From contig OZ037767.1 in assembly GCA_964035545.1 (NCBI GenBank), forward strand, positions 10,096,207-10,160,206: a DNA stretch of 64,000 nt, in the 5' to 3' direction. Shown here piece by piece: positions 12,201 through 22,300 of this stretch. Below the pieces are notes generated by a model. That model did no database searches. It was not told the DNA's origin and saw only the letters and a list, made by a program, of their open reading frames with translations. Position 1 is the stretch's first letter. Each line of letters opens with the position of its first letter. This stretch comes from Bugula neritina (taxonomy: Eukaryota; Bryozoa; Gymnolaemata; Cheilostomatida; Bugulidae). The position numbers were made by a program, and so were the translations under genes.

Positions 12201-15200
12201 GATGTCTATGCCACCAGTATTTATATTTATAACTCTCTACCTTTAGCTTATGCTTCCTTGGATCTTGCTAAAATTCATTCTAGAACTGTTAAATTTTCAG
12301 GAAGTGTTTCTCCATACAAACTGGGTAAAGTGGTACTAAAGCTACAGGCTGGGCTCTTCTCTAATGTGGTGATGCCAGAGACAGTAGAGTCTCTCTGGGG
12401 TCCGGTTCCTCTGGGAAGACTTCCGCCAGGAGTTGTTAATCACTGCACAGTTGCTAATCACAAGTATGTAATAATGAGTAGTTTGTAGGGTCTGAGACAG
12501 GTAAGACTGTATTTGAGTCAATAGAGTTCTGTTCAGCATATTTACCAGTCTTGTTTGTCTAAAGTTTTGTATTCCCAGATAGTAGTTCATAAACTTCGTA
12601 GTTGTGAGTTCAAAATCTGAAGTATATCAACTGATTTTCCTTCCCAATTATACCATAGAGTTACACTAGATGCTAGAGATGCTTCTTTTAGTAATATAGC
12701 TTCAGTTTCTTAAAATTTCTGATAGATTAGGTGTAGTTTTATTAAAGTTATACTAAATAGTTTTGTATGTGAATTATAGGCTATGTATTTTTACTGTTGA
12801 AGATTTGAGTATTATTTTTAAAACGGTGACACTTTTCTAGTTAAATACATTTTGCCTTCTTTTTTTAAAAAAAAGTGAAATTCTTTCCAGTCACATGCTT
12901 GCTATCATACTAATGAAATAGTATACTTTAGTTTGTTTTGATATTTTGTATTTTAGGCTGTTGGTACCAGGAAGCGAGACAGTGATGTTTACAGTTAGAG
13001 TTGTTCACTGCCAGCCTTTGCTAATGTCTTGTGTCCAGGTGTTCCTGAGAGATCAGATGATGGCAGTATCACATCTAGTAGGCACAGACCAGATTCCAGA
13101 CTCACACTCCTCCGTGGTTTGTATTCATTTCTGACGAAACTTTCTCCCGTTTAACATTTTATTTAAATGTACATCAGCTAGCTTTTGTATTTGGTGATGT
13201 CATGTGTTGTACTTAGATGACTTACCATTATCCGTAAATTTTGGCCAATTTTCCAGTTATGTCTCTGCTGGTTATCAACAGCCAAATAGAAATAACTTTA
13301 CTCTAAGAGATTACAGGATGATTTCACACAGTTGACTAAAACTGTCTTTCATCACTTTCATTATGTTAGTAGCACGTATTTCGCAAGTTTATGCGTTAAA
13401 ACTGCATCTCAGTGTGAAAAGGGATATTTTCTTATCAGCGACTTGCATGCTGGATGTGTTTCTGGCTTAGATTGAAACATTTTCATATAACTTATGCATT
13501 TTTTGTTGTTTTTGGCTTAGCACTTAGTTGATAAAATAATAACGAGTAATGAGCTACCCTTTATTTAAGCAATTTAAACCATGTGACATTTCACCTTGGC
13601 TCCTATCCTAATTTATTTACAAGAATAAACAAGAAAAGTGAATGTCATTGAATTTACATTGACTACTAAATTGTTGAGCAGTGAACATAGTATAAAATTT
13701 TTTGAAATCTTGAAAACTGTTTGCCTCAGAGTTTGTTTAGGAAGCTCTACATGCTCGTTAACTTGACATCTACACTACTGTGTTTTGATTAGAGGTGATT
13801 GCTGTAGGTAATAATTTTATTCAACTGTTGCCCCTACTGGGGTTCGAACCCGACACCTTCGGCTTGCAAGCAAACGCTACCATTACACCACAAAGGACAC
13901 AGGGTAAACTCAACGTTACAGTTTTATTTGCAAGTTTTTCTTTTCTAACAGATTCAGAATCTGAGCTCCTACTTGTTTTTGAAAAAGTCATCTGGGGAAA
14001 GAGCGATGCTCATTAAGACTGCCAATGGTGATAGAGTTGTTCTGTATGGTCACTGGGCTAACATGAAGAAGGGGGTGCCAGGTAATTGAACTAAGGCTAA
14101 TTTACAACACCATACCTGTAGTTTGCGTATATGATGAAGAGATATTTCTGTGAAAGGCAACTGATGAATAAAAACCACAGCTGTAAACTCTAAGTATAAT
14201 AATTATAAATGGACAGCTTTAAACTTCTTTTTGTAAACTTTTGCTGCAAAACTTTACTAACTTCAGGATTCCACACCGGGTTCTGAGTTAGGATGTTTCA
14301 GTTTGTCGTTTTTACGGTGAATCCAAAATTTGGATTTTTAGTTTTTACTCTCAAAGTGTGAGTTTAGGAGATTGACCTTGACCTGAGTGTCAATAAAAAA
14401 AAACTTGGAAAAAATCCAATAGTCTTGCAACTTTGGTGTGTGAGAAAGTTTATTGTAGTCAATATGTTGACTTATTCTAAGTTTTTAAGACTTTGTTTGT
14501 ACTTGTATTGATTCATTTTGACTTTTAGTGACTTTTATTTATTCTGTATATTTGAAAAGGTGTTTAGCCTGCAAAATAATCAGTGATTCGGAGTGTAATT
14601 CCAAGATGATTTTTCTTAAGTCAAAGCTTTTATATCAAAGAAATAGTTGTTGAAATTGTATTCCTCTTGACATGGTCTGTAAAATCTTTGAAGGTACAAG
14701 AAGCAGAAGAGGGACACCTGGCAATCCGGGAAATCTACGAGTGAGATTGAGTGCTTTAAATTCTTATGGCCATTGGGTAAATATGCCTGACATGGATGTT
14801 CATTCTGATCAGGTGACGATACATGGGACAAAAGTAAATCTGAAGACAGGCTCTGTAAGTTTTTAGTTTAGTCTTTTTTCATAGCCTACTAGTATGATTT
14901 AGCATATGCGGGTGTTTATGAAAAGTCCTCTTTCACTTCTATGAATGCTGTGAAAACTCTGGATACATAATTCTAACTGTTAATGTAGAAAGAACTGTAT
15001 ATGTGTTGAGAAATAAAATTTATGTTTAAGGTTTATAATTTATAAATATAAACACTGTGTTTGCAGCTCTGTTTGTGAGTTAGTTCTGTGACTAAATTCA
15101 AAGATTCTCTTTATCTGTGGTTTGTTTATACTTGGTGGGCGGGTTTCTCTAACAAATATCGATTCATCGGTACAAAATTAATTTAGCTGCAAAATTCAAA

Positions 15201-15865
15201 GTCAATAGAAATTGACTTGTAATGCGGGTTATAGTTGTAAGATCCGTAATTTTTAGTACTGCATTCGATTTATGTTATTATTTCTGCCCTTGGTTTTGTA
15301 AATTACGTTTTGCTCAAGGGATTCCTTCTCTGCTCATCTTCTACAGGTTGAGATTACGACTGCTGCTAATGTTCCGGAGAAGCTCTGCACTGCGTTCAGC
15401 GTTGCCGTCTTATCTTGTCTGTGTCAGCCTCCTCCCCCTGGCCTCCAACCTCCTAAAGACGCCTCCAGACTGGGCGTCCAGCCACCACCCCCAAAGTATC
15501 GTCCTGTGAATAGGGGGAATCGCAGGGTTAACTACAATGATGGGGCTGACTATGCCTTTTTACTTGCGGCTGGTTGGATGATGCCTTCTCCCTCAAACTA
15601 CTATATCCACCATTACTGGTTGCATTCTGGTTACCATGGTAGCGGATGTGCTGGTGGCTGCGCTGGCCTGGCTGCTTGTGCTGCATGTGGTGGTTTGGAT
15701 GGAGATGGGTGTGCTTGTGCAGGAGATGGTGGAGGTGGTTGTGGTGGTTGCGGCGGTTGTGGTGGTGGAGGCGGCTGTGGTGGTGGTGATGGAGGTGGTT
15801 GTGGTGGTGGAGGCGGTTGTGGAGGCGGTTGCGGTGGTGGTTGTGGCGGTGGTTGTGGTGGTTAA
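6253..15865 (+). CDS. glycine-rich domain-containing protein (GRDP/DUF1399), copy A
   Basis: Twelve exons: 6253-6413, 6632-6881, 8181-8363, 9777-9908, 10269-10445, 11167-11337, 11702-11900, 12301-12463, 12957-13116, 13952-14081, 14694-14854, 15347-15865. They join in frame through GT-AG introns into 801 residues. Family marks are two Trp-His motifs, DIEWVWHCHMLAP (78-90) and DIDLAWHTHQLHP (217-229), and a C-terminal tail from about residue 729 made of Gly with regularly spaced Cys. No signal peptide or membrane segment, so probably intracellular. In plants, GRDP members are linked to stress and growth responses; the animal role is unknown. The start is conserved with copy B; an acceptor at 6222-6223 suggests an upstream 5' UTR exon. 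Fully open, hence probably functional. Confidence 0.92.
8442..8482. repeat. perfect 18-bp hairpin in GRDP-A intron 3
   Basis: ATAATGCACTGCATACAT (8442-8459) is followed after five bases by its exact reverse complement (8465-8482). It is not found in the corresponding, much shorter intron of copy B. It may be the core of a palindromic MITE or a foldback; nothing shows that it is a processed RNA. Confidence 0.7.
9655..9720 (-). mobile_element. truncated MITE (TAGGTGCAG family) in GRDP-A intron 3
   Basis: The minus strand reads like the family's left half (CTAGATTAGGAATGTAGCAA). The terminal inverted repeats are lost. The same intron of copy B carries a better preserved member at 26695-26841 in the same orientation relative to the gene, so the insertion predates the duplication. 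Confidence 0.55.
12003..12147 (+). mobile_element. MITE with TAGGTGCAG terminal inverted repeats, GRDP-A intron 7
   Basis: Starts TAGGTGCAGTATTGGAGAAA and ends with the inverted form (CTCGACTACTCCACCTA), about 25 bp of imperfect terminal inverted repeat around 145 bp. No coding capacity. The left-half words CCTGTGTTCTAAATTAGAAA and ATGTAGCAAAAG recur in the other copies of the window. Copy B carries a longer relative in the same intron at 23478-24220. Confidence 0.75.
13830..13899 (-). mobile_element. tRNA-like SINE head in GRDP-A intron 9
   Basis: On the minus strand, box A-like TGGTGTAATGG and box B GGTTCGAACC are separated by tRNA-like spacing and bracketed by a near-complementary acceptor-like pair (GTCCTTT / AGTAGGGGC). 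The anticodon arm does not pair, so it is not a working tRNA gene. The same head recurs at 23164, 23387, 29279 and 43497, which identifies a SINE family. Confidence 0.65.
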
Positions 15866-16658
15866 GCTTTGAAAATTAGCTAATTATCCTTTCTTTGATA
15901 TTTTAAAAGATTTTTTCTACTTATTTTTTATTTTGTCATATTTTTATAGCTGGTTTACGTACAGAAAAAGCTCAATAAAATTATACTGAGTACTAAAGAG
16001 CGCATTATGTTATTTATATATTGTATTTTGTGGAAAGATCAACTTTTTTCTTATTTATCTATTTTTACTTTTATCAGCTAAACAATCTGTTAGTATAACA
16101 GTTTTAGAGATTTTCATTGTTTGTTCTGTAAGAAGAGAGAATAATCTGTGACCCAACTTTCTAATACTTACTATTTATAAACATTTTATTCTGCTGATTA
16201 TACATTCAATCATATTTTATGTTTTCATCAATTGTATTGATTATACCACTCACTGTGATTTCAATATTTGATTTGCTGCTTTAATATTACTTATACTTTT
16301 AAATAGAAACAGATAAAAACTATGATATGAAAATCCTGCAATTTTATGCTAGAAATTGGCTGAAAATAAGCAAAACTTGACTTATAGCTGCACAAGTAAA
16401 CAGTTGGACATGTTGACTCATAACTTTAATCATAATTTAATAAAATTAAAATGCAGCTATAGGAAACAACTCATTTGTTCCAATTAATATCAAAGCCAGT
16501 GTGATGCACTTTGATTGATGAATCCTATTAAAATTCTAGAATAGAAATATATATTTTTATTTCACAGAAAGCAATTATTAGTGCGGTAGTTGCTCCAGGG
16601 CAAACCCTGCAACAGCTACTGTACACAAACTGAGTTATAAATATATATATATTTAAAT
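15866..16658 (+). other. 3' UTR and flank of GRDP-A
   Basis: After the TAA stop there is an AATAAA polyadenylation signal at 15974-15979. The remainder is AT-rich and non-coding but stays very similar (about 95% by eye over several hundred bases) to the flank of copy B at 18560-19317. That is higher than most introns farther from the centre. Confidence 0.75.
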
Positions 16659-18037
16659 ATGTCTTTACGAGCTAGCAATTTAATTAAAAACAAGTATACG
16701 AGAAACATAATTTCTAACATAGGCACTGCATCATACCAACTTGCGAAATACCCGGCCAAAATGCTAAAACCACTTAGTGAATCTGAAAGTAATATCGAAT
16801 CAACTGATAGTTTTCTTACATATATACGACAACTTCATATTCCAGCAAACCATCAACTGATATCATTTGATGTTTCCCTCTTTACTTCTGTACCACTTGA
16901 CTACACGATTTCAGCAATCATAGATGATATTTATGAGAAACAACGAATCCAAACAACTATACCAAAACAGAAAATGATAAACTTACTTAACCTTTGTACA
17001 AAACAAGTTCACTTTACTTTCAACGACATCATTTATACACAGACGGATGGTGTTGCTATGGGGTTTCCTCTGGGATCAATAATTGCCAATATATTCATGA
17101 CAAAACTGAAACAAAAAGTAATACCAAAATTGAATTCAATGTCACCTTGGGTAAGATACATAGATGACACATTTGCAACAATAGACCCTGATTATATTAA
17201 CACAACACTCAACACACTTGATAATTTTCATCCTAACATAAAATTTACTCACGAACTAGAAACCAATAAATCACTTTCTTTTCTGGATGTTACAGTTTTG
17301 CAACACAATAGCTCAGTGAAAACCACAGTATTCCGCAAGCCAACACATAACGATACATATTTACATTGGAACTCTTTCTCACTTAAAACGTGGAAGCTAA
17401 GCACACTCAAGTCACTAGTATTAAGGGCTAATAAAATCTCTTCTACTCCAGCACTTGAGACCCAAGAACTAAACTATATTCGAAATGTTTTTGAACATAA
17501 AAATGGTTACCCTAAATATGTAATAGAGAAAACTATCAACAACATTGGTGACGGACTACTCAGTGAAAAGACAACAGGAAACACATTTTACTCCAACTGC
17601 CTTATAAAGGAGTAACAGGAGAAAAACTAATCCATTCCCTCAATAAATTAATTGCAGACTCTTTTCCAAAAGAACTCAATGCCCGGATTTTATTTAAAGG
17701 AACCCCCTAAAGCTCACATTTTAATCTCAAAGATAAAACCAATAAAGAACACATACACAACCTAGTTTACAAAATAACCTGCCCTGAAGCTTCCTGTCAA
17801 CAAACATATGTAGGCGAAACCGGACGTCGCCTATCACACAAGATACATCAATTCCAAAATTTATCAACATATCTCCACCACTAACTACAGAAACATATCA
17901 ATAGACAATGTACAATTCTAAATAATTCATTTAAAAGAATCCACCATCAAAAAGTAGTCGAAGCTCTCTACATTAAACAAATAAAACCGCAACTTAATAA
18001 ACAAAATTACTCCATACCACTAAAACTATATCAATAA
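16659..18037 (+). pseudogene. Penelope-like reverse transcriptase plus GIY-YIG endonuclease, broken
   Basis: An open frame of 318 codons (16659-17615) holds the reverse transcriptase core from about residue 20: SLFTSVP (73-79), GVAMGFPLGS (131-140) and the catalytic YIDD (167-170). The first ~18 residues come from the inverted terminus, so the N-terminal part of the protein is missing. Just after the TAA the homology continues in another frame, with further stops near 17708 and 17882. That part has a Cys pair and YVGETGRRL (17805-17831), the GIY-YIG core, then the IHHQK...YIKQ end. The element encoded self-copying with target nicking; this copy is truncated and frameshifted and cannot act alone. 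Confidence 0.88.
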
Positions 18038-18296
18038 GCTCCACACTACTCAACTCTCACATAGTTTCACTAATCCTTGCTGTTTTTATATTTAGATATC
18101 TATTTCTTTTGTCAACTCTAACTTATTTTTTATGCAAAAACAAATCAGTATAATTTTTGACTTGCGTAATATATAAAATAAGATTATCTCCCTCAGTTTC
18201 AATAATTTGCAATAACTGCCACTCTCTATTCTTTGTGTCATGCATAGTGTTTAACGTAACGTAATAATATTTGAATTTCGATCATTCATTGCTACT

Positions 18297-18336
18297 CTGA
18301 AGATGGGTACAGTGGTACCCGAAATATCGGTATAAT
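18297..18336 (+). ncRNA. hammerhead ribozyme-like motif in the Penelope-like 3' end
   Basis: CTGAAGA (fits conserved CUGANGA) is followed by a bulged T, the perfect stem GGGTAC-AGTG-GTACCC, then GAAA. A possible stem III, ATA-TCGG-TAT, ends in a U-A cleavage context. Hammerhead motifs are established in Penelope-like elements. Stem I pairing with the preceding bases is only partial, so activity is uncertain. The remnants at 1.64 and 2.5 kb keep mutated versions. Confidence 0.45.
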
Positions 18337-18420
18337 TACTTTGCCTAATAAAGTAATAAATTAACAATGTTTCTCGTATACTTATTTATAATTAAATTGC
18401 TAGCTCGTAAAAGCATATTA

Positions 18421-18442
18421 AACACACACACACACACACACA

Positions 18443-18526
<84 letters not shown>

Positions 18527-18540
18527 CAAATATATATATA
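18421..18540. repeat. (CA)n-(CGCA)n-(CA)n microsatellite
   Basis: Pure CA dinucleotides flank an uninterrupted CGCA tetranucleotide block, followed by a short AT run. It lies between the Penelope-like terminus and the right GRDP arm and has no counterpart at the left junction, so it arose or expanded after the duplication. Confidence 0.95.
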
Positions 18541-19317
18541 TGATTCAGTTTGTGTACAGTAGCTGTTGCAGGGTTTGCCCTGGAGCAACTACCACACTAA
18601 TAATTGCTTTCTGTGAAATAAAAGTATATATTTCTATTCTAGAATTTTAATAGGATTCATCAATCAAAGTGCATCACACTGGTTTTGATATTAATTGGAA
18701 CAAATGAGTTGTTTCCTATAGCTGCATATTGATTTTATTAAGTTATTATGAAAAGGATGAGTCAACATGTCCAACTGTTCACTTGTGCAGCTATAAGTCA
18801 AGTTTTGCTCATTTTCAGCCAATTTCTAGCATAAAATTGCAGCATTTCCATATCATAGTTTTTATTTGTTTCCATTTAGAAATATAAGTAATATTAAAGC
18901 AGCAAATCAAATATTGAAATCACAGTGAGTGGTATAATCAATACAATTGATGAAAACATAAAATATGATTGAATGTATAATCAGTAGAACAAAATGTTAA
19001 ATAAATAGTGAGTATTAGAAAGTTGGGTCACAGATTATTCTCTCTTCTTACAGAACGAACAATGAAAATCTCTAAAACTGTTATACTACCCAACAGATTG
19101 TTCAGCTGATGAAAGTAAAAATAGACAAATAAGAAAAAAGTTGATATTTCCACAAAATACAATATATAAACAACATAATGCGCTCTTTAGTACTCAGTGT
19201 AATTTTATTGAGCTTTTTCTGTTCGTAAACCAGCTATAAAAATATGACAAAATAAGAAATAAGTAGAAAACATCTTCCAAAATATCAAAGAAAGGATAAT
19301 TAGCTAATTTTCAAAGC
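18541..19317 (-). other. 3' UTR and flank of GRDP-B
   Basis: Non-coding mirror of 15866-16640. The polyadenylation signal AATAAA reads on the minus strand at 19204-19209. Only scattered substitutions and small indels separate it from copy A. Confidence 0.75.
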
Positions 19318-22300
19318 TTAACCGCCACAACCACCGCCACCACCGCAACCGCCTCCACCACCACATCCGCCTCCACCACCGCAACCGCCTCCACCTAAAC
19401 AAACACCACCACCACCTGTACGGCTCCACATGCCTTCACAACCGCCACAACCGCCACAAATAGCACCATCTCCTGCACAAGCACATCCATCTCCATCCTT
19501 ACCACCACATGCAGCACAGCCAGCCAGGCCAGCGCAGCCACCAGCACATCCGCTACCATGGTAACCAGAATGCAACCAGTAATGGTGGATGTAGTAGTTT
19601 GAGGGAGAAGGCATCATCCAACCAGCCGCAAGCAGAAAGGCATAGTCAGCCCCGTCATTGTATTTAATCTTCCGCCTCCCTCTTTTCACAGGACGATACT
19701 TTGGAGGTGGTGGCTGGACGCCTAGTCTAAAGGCATCTTTGGGAGGCTGGAGGCCCGGGGGAGGAGGCTGACACAAGCAAGCCAAAACGGCAATGCTGAA
19801 CACAGTACAGAGCTTCTCCGGAACATCAGCCGCAGTTGTTATCTCAACCTGTGAAAAATGAATAAAGAAGAAACTGTTTGAGCAAAATATTTACAAAACC
19901 AAAGGCAGAAATAACAACAGCATAAATAAAATGCAGTACTATAGGCCATATAGACACTTTACAACTATAACTCAAATTATAACTCAATTGTTACTGACTC
20001 AGATTTGCAGCTGTATTAACTGTGTATACTAATGAGTATCGTCGGAACCACGGACAGCTGCTAATGATGATGATGCTAATGAGTAGATAGATTTTGTTAA
20101 AACAAATTGCTGGTCACCAAATGTAAGCAGGGTGAACACAGAGCTGCAAAAGCAGTAGTTATATAAACTGATATAAATTAGCACTTGAAATATACACTTT
20201 ATTTTTAACACAAATATTACAATTTATCGATTATAAACTTGGAAAAGCAAAATTTGAATTTCTTTATAGCTGAATTGCAGCACTCCTTATAGATGTTTTT
20301 CCTACTTGTAAAAATATTTTGAAAAAAATGTTAAACTAGTTAAACGAGGTTTTAATAATGTTGAGCTCATTATTCTACATAAGCAGATAGCATTTTGTAT
20401 CCAGGAATTTTACAGCAGCTATAAAAATTAAAAAGAATTTTTCATAAGCACCTGCTATGCTAAATAATAATAGTAGGTTTAGAATAAAGACTTACAGAGC
20501 CTTTCTTCAGGTTTACTTTTGTCCCCTGTATCCCCACCTGATCAGAATGAACATCCATGTCAGGCATATTTACCCAATGACCATACGAATTAACAGCACT
20601 CAATCTCACTCTTAGATTTCCCGGATTGCCATGTTTTGGTTCTCTACTCCATGTAGCTTCAAGCATTTCATGAATCACCGTAGTTCAGATGAAGGCAAAT
20701 TCAAAAACTAATTATTCAAGACATGATAAATAAAATTGTTTACTTAAAAACAGCTCATTAAATCTACAGTCTAAAATAATATCTCTAATTTTGTACATTC
20801 CTAAAGAGTATCTTTAAAAATTAATACTAGTGTAAAAAAGTCAACGTATAAGTATAACCTGAAAAAAACTTTAAGGTTATAAGACTATCACCATTTTCAA
20901 AATTTGATTTTAAAGCCAATCTACTAAGCACACACTTTAGATTATCTAAAATAAAATCTACAAGTGCAATTTGAGCAGCCATTTAAAAATGTCAACAATT
21001 TCAAAACAGATAAACATAATAATAGGGTTTAGAATCCTGCATTTAGTAAAGCTTTTCGGCAGGAGATGATCATTTGGATAAATTATTGAAAGGTGCAAAA
21101 AGAGATTATCAATTTGGAGTTGTCTATTTAAAACTATTAGATGACTGAATTAGGTTTTAGCCTTAGTTCACCATAACAGTGCTTACTAGTTGGAATAAAA
21201 CCTCTTCAATTACCTGGCACCCCCTTCTTCATGTTAGCCCAGTGGCCATACAGAACAGCTCTATCACCATGGGCAGTCTTGATTAGCATTGCCCTTTCCC
21301 CAGATGACTTTTTTAAAAACAAACAGGAGCTCAGGTTCTGAATCTGTTAACAAATGAACTGCATATAAAATAATAGCTAGCACAGTAAGTTGACATGTAC
21401 AGCAATGGTTTCCTGTCAATGGATTTCACATTATGTAGTATAAACACTCTAGTGGACGTGGGCATACATCATGCTACCCCTCCCCAACATAATGACATAG
21501 CCTATCAAGATGTTTCCCACAGCAGGATATTTTAACAAATGAGTGCCAAGCCTTAAATGAAAAGAGTTGTATAAATTCTATAAAAATCATTAGAAATCTA
21601 AGCAAGTAATACATCCAGTAGAAGGAAATAATTCATTTTGTACTGAAATATAGCTTTAATGCATAAACTTACAAAATACGTACTACTAACACAATGTGCT
21701 GTAGTGATGAAAGAAAGTTCTAGTCAACTGTGTGAAATCATTCTATAATCTGTTGCAGTAAAGTTATTTCTATCTGGCTGTTGATAACCAGCAGAGACAC
21801 AACCAAATGTTTTACAATTGAATTAGCAATAAAAAGTAGTAGTGCATCGTCCACGAACCCTGGCCCAGATAAAATGCAGTTCCCAAACCCAGTCTAGTGC
21901 AAAAACTTTACATATTCTATGATAATAATTCAATCTAAGAAAATAACACATTCAGCCTACACACTATTAAAAAGAAAATTACAACTTTTGTACTGGGATG
22001 TAGTTTTAATGCATAAACTTCCAAAATACATGTTACCAACGTAATGAAAGTGATGTGAGACAAGTCTAATCAGTTACATGAAATCATTATATAATCTCTT
22101 GTAAAATAATTTTTATCTGGCTGTTGATAACCAACAGAAACATAACTTGAAAATTGGCCAAATTAATGAATCATGGCAAGTCGTGCAACTACAATGATTG
22201 AGGTGACAATCACCATCACCAAATGACCATTTAAATAAAATGCTTGCTAAGAGGTATTTCAGCCAGAAAATATACAAACCACAGAGGAGTGTGAGTCTGG

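Larger units (their letters stand above)
6070..16705 (+). repeat. left arm of large inverted duplication
   Basis: This arm matches, in reverse complement, the segment 18366-29875. It begins about 180 bases before the GRDP start codon, where both arms carry the same AATTTGCAG splice acceptor. It covers all twelve GRDP exons, the 3' flank and a piece of Penelope-like terminus. Similarity is patchy: very high in the 3' flank (about 15880-16600) and around exons 3-5 and 8-10, low across exons 6-7, and many intron blocks do not align because of insertions. Arms are tail to tail with a spacer of about 1.7 kb. Confidence 0.9.
16659..18412 (+). mobile_element. Penelope-like retroelement with inverted termini between the two GRDP arms
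   Basis: The element carries a reverse transcriptase region, a decayed GIY-YIG endonuclease and a 3' untranslated end. Its first ~47 bases (16659-16705) are repeated in reverse complement at its far end (18366-18412), both containing ACGAGCTAGCAATTTAATTA or its complement. Penelope-like elements are known for 5' truncation and for direct or inverted terminal repeats (pseudo-LTRs). Both ends abut the same AT-rich motif and the GTACACAAACT sequence of the GRDP arms. The element therefore sits exactly at the centre of the inverted duplication, or its terminus was part of the duplicated arm. Confidence 0.85.

Noticed and set aside
15636-15872. Val-rich frame overlapping the GRDP-A tail
   Set aside because: Out-of-frame shadow of the Gly-Cys repeat; the conserved frame is the one ending CGGGCGG at 15865.
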